10,980 nt of DNA, from the NCBI GenBank assembly GCA_002726845.1, contig PBSP01000078.1, forward strand, positions 1 through 10,980. Direction: 5' to 3'. A program made the position numbers and the translations under genes. The stretch comes from Methanobacteriota archaeon (GTDB lineage Archaea; Thermoplasmatota; Poseidoniia; Poseidoniales; Poseidoniaceae). The notes under the pieces were generated by a model, which had not been told where the DNA came from, did no database searches, and worked only from the letters and a program-made list of their open reading frames with translations. This document shows, in pieces, positions 6,885 through 10,980 of this stretch (within the stretch, counting starts at the first letter, position 1; every line of letters begins with the position of its first letter).

Positions 6885-7607
6885 ATGCGTGGCTTTCCTC
6901 AAATTCAGGCATTTCTATCGGTTGTTTTGATTCTCATGATGGGTGTTGTTTGGGGTTTACCACTCGCACCAGCGATATACGTCTTTGAATGGCTTACATC
7001 GTTTGGACCCGGTGACAAAAGTTGGCCTAATCTATTGTTGATTGGATTTTCTGCATCGATTGCCCTCCTCACTTGGGGTCTATTTCTTCTCTTGCTATCG
7101 GGAAGTCTTCAATTTCTTATTCGCTTGAGGTTTGAAGGACGAATTGTAGCTCCTCTTGGTTCGATGGTAACCATACGTTGGGCTATTTGTGGCCAACTTC
7201 ATCGCTCAACACAACCGTTCCTTGCTCATGTTGTACCGTCATTTTTTGCAAACGCTTACTACAGGCTGGCGGGCTGTAAGATTGGAAAGAATGTCAACAT
7301 CAACTCGGTTAAAATCAACGACCCATCACTCGTCGTACTCGGTGATAATGTTGTTGTAGGTGGTGGGGCTACACTGAACGGCCATCTTGTCGAGGGTGGA
7401 AAGATTGTACTTGAGAAGATCGTGGTCGGCAAAAATGCCACGGTAGGTGGAGCAACGATGGTTGGTCCAGGAGCCCGTATTGGAGAAAACAGCATCTTGG
7501 GCAATCGTGCACTCCTTGCAAAACGGAAGGTAATCCCTGATGGTGAGGTTTGGGTCGGAATCCCTGCCCGTCCCATTTCATCGTCTTATTCTGAATCGTC
7601 CAAATGA
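6885..7607 (+). CDS. membrane-anchored hexapeptide-repeat (left-handed beta-helix) acyltransferase
   Basis: A 240-residue protein with two N-terminal membrane segments (about 7-35 and 49-77), a linker, and a left-handed parallel beta-helix at about 129-228 built from hexapeptide turns such as CKIGKNV, LVVLGD, IVVGKNATVGG and GPGARIGENS, closed by G-E-V-W-V-G-I-P-A-R-P. This is the LbetaH acyltransferase fold, which normally moves an acetyl or other acyl group from CoA; H167 in L-N-G-H-L is a candidate catalytic base. The arrangement resembles the C-terminal end of Pls/PosA-type synthetases (membrane segments plus hexapeptide repeats) as a free-standing protein, an analogy recalled from family knowledge. 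It starts 12 bases after the MFS stop and is probably translated from the same message. A start at GTG 6876 would add three residues. The acceptor is unknown; a cell-envelope substrate is a guess. Confidence 0.83.
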   Translation: MRGFPQIQAFLSVVLILMMGVVWGLPLAPAIYVFEWLTSFGPGDKSWPNLLLIGFSASIALLTWGLFLLLLSGSLQFLIRLRFEGRIVAPLGSMVTIRWAICGQLHRSTQPFLAHVVPSFFANAYYRLAGCKIGKNVNINSVKINDPSLVVLGDNVVVGGGATLNGHLVEGGKIVLEKIVVGKNATVGGATMVGPGARIGENSILGNRALLAKRKVIPDGEVWVGIPARPISSSYSESSK

Positions 7608-8044
7608 TAAACGTAGGTGGGTATGCCACGTTGATGTGCTTCATCGGCGACCACTTTGGTCCACTTGCTTTCTTTGCTCAAGAAGGCGAGGACGTGAGTC
7701 GCAACCTCAAGCAATTTTTCAGTTAGTTCAAGTGGAGCTTCACTCCTTCCAGAATCCTTCAATCCTGGCCTGGGTTGGTCCCAATACTCCGAAAACATGA
7801 CAAATTCAATGTTGTTGTTCGTGGCCCATCGTTCTGCTAAATAATCGACACCACTTGCTCCACCAACGATTATTAGATCGGGATAATCCTCGATTTCAAT
7901 CCACTCATCCAAGATGTCTTCTATGACTGAGTAATCGTAAAATCGACTCGAACCCGAAATTACAAGATTGATAATTCGTCCATCTTGATTGATATCTTTT
8001 GCCGCAAGTCGAGAAAGTTTCCCTCCACCGGTAGTCCCGCTCAT
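7586..8044 (-). CDS. SLOG-fold protein, DUF2493/YspA-like
   Basis: A 152-residue soluble protein with the Rossmann-like SLOG fold. The first strand and turn V-I-S-G-S-S-R-F are at 28-35, D37 follows, and the diagnostic G-G-A-S-G-V-D is at 61-67 with L-A-E-R-W-A at 69-74. F-S-E-Y-W at 84-88, an S-K-x-T-K-x-V region near 126-131 and G-I-P-T-Y-V at 140-145 complete the YspA-like pattern. SLOG proteins bind nucleotides or nucleotide-derived ligands; in bacteria the wider superfamily includes DprA, LOG and several conflict-system sensors. The first 25 residues are glycine- and charge-rich and look non-conserved, but no other ATG is available and the TATA-like box 27 bases upstream supports this start. 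It diverges from the OPT gene and overlaps the opposing acyltransferase by 22 bp. The ligand is unknown. Confidence 0.8.
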   Translation of the reverse strand: MSGTTGGGKLSRLAAKDINQDGRIINLVISGSSRFYDYSVIEDILDEWIEIEDYPDLIIVGGASGVDYLAERWATNNNIEFVMFSEYWDQPRPGLKDSGRSEAPLELTEKLLEVATHVLAFLSKESKWTKVVADEAHQRGIPTYVYHLDDSE

Positions 8045-8067
8045 ACCGCTCCATCACAATTGGTAGG

Positions 8068-8074
8068 CATAAAC
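8068..8074 (-). promoter_or_regulatory. TATA-like box of the SLOG gene
   Basis: The minus strand reads GTTTATG, centred 27 bases before the ATG at 8044, implying a leaderless transcript. The heptamer is identical to the minus-strand element ahead of the extended SDR gene at 4823-4829. Confidence 0.45.
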
Positions 8075-8126
8075 TCTGTGGATGTTATCAAAAAGCGGAA
8101 TTCCCTGAGGGCAACTGTATTCAAGT

Positions 8127-8154
8127 ACCCGCGATAGCAACATACATCGCGGGT
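8127..8154. promoter_or_regulatory. perfect 9-bp inverted repeat upstream of the OPT gene
   Basis: ACCCGCGAT at 8127-8135 is mirrored exactly by ATCGCGGGT at 8146-8154, with a 10-base spacer. Arm centres are 19 bases apart, about two helical turns, as for a dimeric repressor operator. It ends 7 bases before the OPT ATG at 8162 and covers the position where a leaderless TATA box would sit. As RNA it would form a GC-rich hairpin whose 3' arm contains the GGGTG ribosome-binding-like bases. Operator and RNA hairpin cannot be told apart from sequence. Confidence 0.55.
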
Positions 8155-8161
8155 GTGGACA

Positions 8162-10519
8162 ATGGACGAGAAATCTGGTTCGGATTCGACAGTTCAGCGC
8201 TCAGCCTATCGACAACCAGTAACAGCAAAGGGTCTCAAAGCGATTGAGGATGGGACCTTAACATGGCTTGACGATGAGATGTACAACAATCTTAACACGG
8301 GAGTTCTCGAGCAATATTTGGAAGAAAAGAATCTCGAAGAATCCTTCGAAGTTTCCCATTGGTCCCCCTCCAAAGTGATGATTGGAATTGCGATTGGGGC
8401 CATTTTCTCTGGGGTAACAGCTTACATTGGTCTCAAACTTGGTCTGGCCATTTCAGCAGCTTGGTATATTGCCTACCTTTTGGGAATGGCCCTAAAGTGG
8501 TCCCCTTCGGAAGTGAACATAGCTACCTCAGCAACTACTGGTGCAACACATGCCTCCACAGGATTTATTTTCACATTTCCTGCGATTTTCTTACTTGCAT
8601 CGAAGGCACAGTATTCGCTTGCGGATGGTCCGTTGATCACGCTTGAGGATGGTGAAGCGTTTCGACTTGCTTTCATTGCTATCGTTGCTTCGATGTTTGC
8701 CGGATTCCTTGGCGTGATGTACTTCATTATTTTCCGTCGAGTTTGGTTGGTCGAAGATCCGCTGCCCCTACCGGGTTTCGAAGCAACACTCAAGATGCTT
8801 GACATTGCCTCAGACGTCAATACAGGAGCAGTTGAGCACGCACGTGAGTCGTTGAAGACCATAGGGTTATGGACGGGAATCACAATGATTGGTATGTTCC
8901 TTATCGAGTATCCATTGGTCTGGCTTTCAGACAAAAAGCTCTCTGTCATGGATTATCTTGCAGAGACCCTTCATGTGGGCGACATTGGACTCGCCTCATT
9001 TTACAGCGCAGGAAAAATCCATCAACCTTCAGGCATCTATTCAGACGGTTCATCCAAAAAGTACACCCAGTGGTCTGAAGACAGTGCATGGAACCCCTTT
9101 GCCTACACCTACGTTGGAGTGGCTCTTACACCCTCGATGTTCGCTATTGGTTGGTTTATGAAAACCAGAGTTGCGTTTTTGGTCAACCTCGGAACACTCG
9201 TTGGTTGGTTCTTCTTGGTGCCGCTTGCGGTGTTCAGTAATTTCCCTGTGTACGACGCAACCTTGCAAGCCAATGTCCCCATTCAGTCCTATACAAGCAC
9301 GGGTCCACAGGCCCTGCAAATGATTGCCTTTTCGAAAACGGTACGGACCATCGCTATCGGTTCCATTGTCGGCGGTGGAATGTTTGGTTTAGCGAAAATG
9401 TGGCGTACATTTGCAAACATCTTCAAAGACATCGGTGCAGCGTTCAAGGGCGAAGGGTCGCAGGAATATATGGAAGGCAAAGGCTGGTATGAATGGCCCT
9501 TGATGCACATTCCAATCTTCATGGGCTTAACCTTCTTGTCGATGATCGTCATCTTCTGGGTTGGTGGTTTTCCGGTTGCATCTGCAATTATCTTTGCAAC
9601 CGTTCTCATCATGACAACGTTCCTTCTGGGTGCAATTGCGGTTCGTGTCATGGGTGAGACTGGAATCGAACCCGTCTCAGGCACATCGTTCATCGTACTG
9701 CTCATGCTTCTTGGTATCTTTCTCAACATGGAAGAGACATTGGGACTGGGGACACAGGATGCAGTTTTGCTCGGATTGGTAGGAACCACGGTCTTTGGAT
9801 CAGCGATTTCAATGTCAGGAACGGTTATTGGAGATTACAAGAACAGTTTGTACATCGGTAATCGTCCGTACCACATCTCAAAAGGGAACATCATGGGAGT
9901 GGTTCCCGGAGCGATTATTGGTGCCGCAGTTGCTATTTTCTTGTCGATTCAACTCGCTGAAGGTCGAATTGATCTCATCGCACCACAAGCGAATGCGTTT
10001 GCGACCTTTTCGGTTATTTTCGCAGAAGGTCAAGGCGATTTGGTACTTCTTGGAATTGGCTTTTTGCTGGGTATGTTTGTCGAATGGGTTACCGGTATGG
10101 GTACATCGTTCGGTTTGGGCATGTATCTCGACGTGCCGCACACATTGCCCATGTTGATTGGAGGTTACAGCCGCGATAAATGGGAGGAAAAGAAATTGAA
10201 ACCGAAAATCGAGGCAATCAAGGCTGAAGAAGGGGCCTCAGCAGCTGAAAAGAAGCGAGCGTTAATTCTCTTGAGCACGTTCATGGTTGCAGCAGGTTTG
10301 CTCACTGGTGAAGCTTTCTTTGGAACAGAATCGAGTATTCTTTCGTTCATCGACACACTTGTACCGAATCCAAATGGAACCGGCTGGTACATCGGACGAA
10401 TGGCAGGATTCATTGCCCTCAACGTAGGTATAGGATGGATCATTTATGCCCTGTTCAAGCGAGCAGGTGTCATCGGTGCGCCCAAAGTACTCGATGCTGA
10501 GTTGGTCAATGAGTCGTGA
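8162..10519 (+). CDS. OPT-family oligopeptide (or metal-chelate) transporter
   Basis: A 785-residue multi-pass transporter of the OPT superfamily (COG1297 type), proton-coupled importers of oligopeptides or metal chelates. A soluble N-terminus of about 70 residues precedes roughly sixteen hydrophobic segments. Family-typical blocks include S-G-V-T-A-Y-I-G-L-K-L-G at 83-94, G-E-T-G-I-E-P at 498-504, the I-G-D-Y-K-N-S-L-Y-I-G region at 556-566, and the last conserved core G-M-Y-L-D-V-P-H-T-L-P near 653-663. A charged cytosolic stretch at about 671-701 precedes two final helices. The length is above that of many prokaryotic OPT proteins (about 600-700), mainly from the N-terminal tail and a hydrophilic loop near 280-312. 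ATG 8162 is preferred over GTG 8153, which lies inside the inverted repeat. A DMT transporter starts 5 bases after the stop. The family is secure; peptide versus chelate is undecided. Confidence 0.9.
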   Translation: MDEKSGSDSTVQRSAYRQPVTAKGLKAIEDGTLTWLDDEMYNNLNTGVLEQYLEEKNLEESFEVSHWSPSKVMIGIAIGAIFSGVTAYIGLKLGLAISAAWYIAYLLGMALKWSPSEVNIATSATTGATHASTGFIFTFPAIFLLASKAQYSLADGPLITLEDGEAFRLAFIAIVASMFAGFLGVMYFIIFRRVWLVEDPLPLPGFEATLKMLDIASDVNTGAVEHARESLKTIGLWTGITMIGMFLIEYPLVWLSDKKLSVMDYLAETLHVGDIGLASFYSAGKIHQPSGIYSDGSSKKYTQWSEDSAWNPFAYTYVGVALTPSMFAIGWFMKTRVAFLVNLGTLVGWFFLVPLAVFSNFPVYDATLQANVPIQSYTSTGPQALQMIAFSKTVRTIAIGSIVGGGMFGLAKMWRTFANIFKDIGAAFKGEGSQEYMEGKGWYEWPLMHIPIFMGLTFLSMIVIFWVGGFPVASAIIFATVLIMTTFLLGAIAVRVMGETGIEPVSGTSFIVLLMLLGIFLNMEETLGLGTQDAVLLGLVGTTVFGSAISMSGTVIGDYKNSLYIGNRPYHISKGNIMGVVPGAIIGAAVAIFLSIQLAEGRIDLIAPQANAFATFSVIFAEGQGDLVLLGIGFLLGMFVEWVTGMGTSFGLGMYLDVPHTLPMLIGGYSRDKWEEKKLKPKIEAIKAEEGASAAEKKRALILLSTFMVAAGLLTGEAFFGTESSILSFIDTLVPNPNGTGWYIGRMAGFIALNVGIGWIIYALFKRAGVIGAPKVLDAELVNES

Positions 10520-10524
10520 CCAAT

Positions 10525-10980
10525 ATGCAAAATGGATCGGTTCCAGCGCATGTCTGGTTGGTTCTTGGTGTGGCCATTTGTGGCGTATCGAGTGCAGGTG
10601 CAATCTTTACGCATGTTGATGACATACCACCATTACTTCGAGCCTCATGGCGTTTGCAATTGACAGCCTTGATTCTTGCCCCACTCGCCCTATGGCAATT
10701 CAATTCTATTAATGAGGAGGTCAAGTCTAAACTTTTTGAGATGTCAACAGGAAAAATCATTCTTGCAAGTGGTGCGTTCTTGGCATTGCATTTCGGATTT
10801 TGGGTGACATCGCTCGATTATACATCGTTGACGCATTCATTGCTGTTTGTTACGGCTCATCCACTTGTCATTCTGATTGGAATGATCTTGTTTGTTCGTA
10901 AACCGAATGGAATGGAATTGATTGGAGGGATTGCCGCCTTTGTAGGTGCGGCCATTTCGCTGCTCGATGCAGGTGATGTA
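10525..10980 (+). CDS. EamA/DMT-family transporter, partial (C-terminus off right edge)
   Basis: The 152 visible residues are the N-terminal half of a drug/metabolite transporter of the EamA type, normally about 300 residues with ten membrane helices in two repeats. Helices are seen at about 10-28, 41-58, 77-96, 102-123 and 131-147, which is one complete EamA repeat. Diagnostic bits are R-A-S-W-R at 39-43 after the first helix, and the A-L-H-F-G-F-W-V-T-S-L-D-Y-T-S block at 87-101, very close to the usual EamA sequence. Such proteins export or import amino acids, purines or other small solutes; the substrate cannot be told. ATG 10525 lies 5 bases after the OPT stop, with GTGA a few bases upstream as a weak ribosome site, so the gene is probably co-transcribed with OPT. 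An in-frame GTG at 10516 is a less likely start. Confidence 0.85.
   Translation, partial: MQNGSVPAHVWLVLGVAICGVSSAGAIFTHVDDIPPLLRASWRLQLTALILAPLALWQFNSINEEVKSKLFEMSTGKIILASGAFLALHFGFWVTSLDYTSLTHSLLFVTAHPLVILIGMILFVRKPNGMELIGGIAAFVGAAISLLDAGDV

Noticed and set aside
7715..7719. T5 run as a terminator for the acyltransferase
   Set aside because: It is only five T, 108 bases past the stop, within the opposing SLOG gene; too weak to list.
7586..8044. SLOG gene as part of an antiviral defence system
   Set aside because: No effector, nuclease, TIR, pore or nucleotide-cyclase gene lies next to it; neighbours are an acyltransferase and a transporter.
8153..8161. GTG at 8153 as the OPT start
   Set aside because: It lies in the 3' arm of the inverted repeat and adds only three residues; ATG 8162 follows a GGGTG sequence at a suitable distance.
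9289..9789. Open frame of 166 codons on the minus strand inside the OPT gene
   Set aside because: Methionine- and proline-rich composition without any domain is typical of the antisense of a membrane protein gene; the plus-strand OPT match is clear.
1..10980. tRNA or rRNA genes, CRISPR arrays, insertion sequences, integrase attachment sites
   Set aside because: None could be recognised on either strand; gaps between genes are all under about 120 bases and hold only promoter-like elements and the one inverted repeat.

Overview
The window looks like a piece of a planktonic archaeal genome, most likely a marine Euryarchaeota / Thermoplasmata lineage such as Marine Group II (Poseidoniales). The evidence is a full-length archaeal-type initiation factor 5A with its hypusine site, a class II photolyase, and TATA-like boxes 24-27 bases ahead of several start codons, as in leaderless archaeal transcripts. 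The lineage is an inference; no rRNA gene is present. Gene density is very high, gaps are at most about 120 bases, and no RNA gene, mobile element or CRISPR array was seen.

Layout, left to right. (1) Minus strand: the start of a small zinc-ribbon protein runs off the left edge (1-126), preceded by a 758-residue fusion of a class II DNA photolyase with a renalase-like FAD oxidoreductase (195-2471). (2) Plus strand, divergent from the photolyase: a sepiapterin-reductase-like short-chain dehydrogenase (2557-3300), then aIF5A (3354-3749). (3) Minus strand, convergent with aIF5A and overlapping it by 7 bp: an extended SDR of the dihydroflavonol-reductase/aldehyde-reductase type (3743-4783). (4) Plus strand: a UMF1/Atg22-like MFS transporter with a large extracytoplasmic insertion (4860-6872), closely followed by a membrane-anchored hexapeptide-repeat acyltransferase (6885-7607). 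(5) Minus strand, convergent with the acyltransferase by 22 bp: a small SLOG-fold (DUF2493/YspA-like) protein (7586-8044). (6) Plus strand: an OPT-family oligopeptide or metal-chelate transporter (8162-10519) and the N-terminal half of an EamA/DMT transporter that leaves the right edge (10525-10980).

How it fits together. The window is a mosaic of short units rather than one pathway. The photolyase fusion and the SDR share a divergent promoter region and would suit a sunlit-ocean organism managing UV damage and flavin or pterin redox chemistry. Three transporters (MFS, OPT, DMT) fit a heterotroph that imports peptides and small solutes. The two most unusual items are the photolyase-oxidoreductase fusion, which should carry two FADs in one chain, and the MFS transporter whose insertion adds a transmembrane hairpin and two acidic external loops. 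A perfect 9-bp inverted repeat just ahead of the OPT gene is the clearest regulatory candidate.
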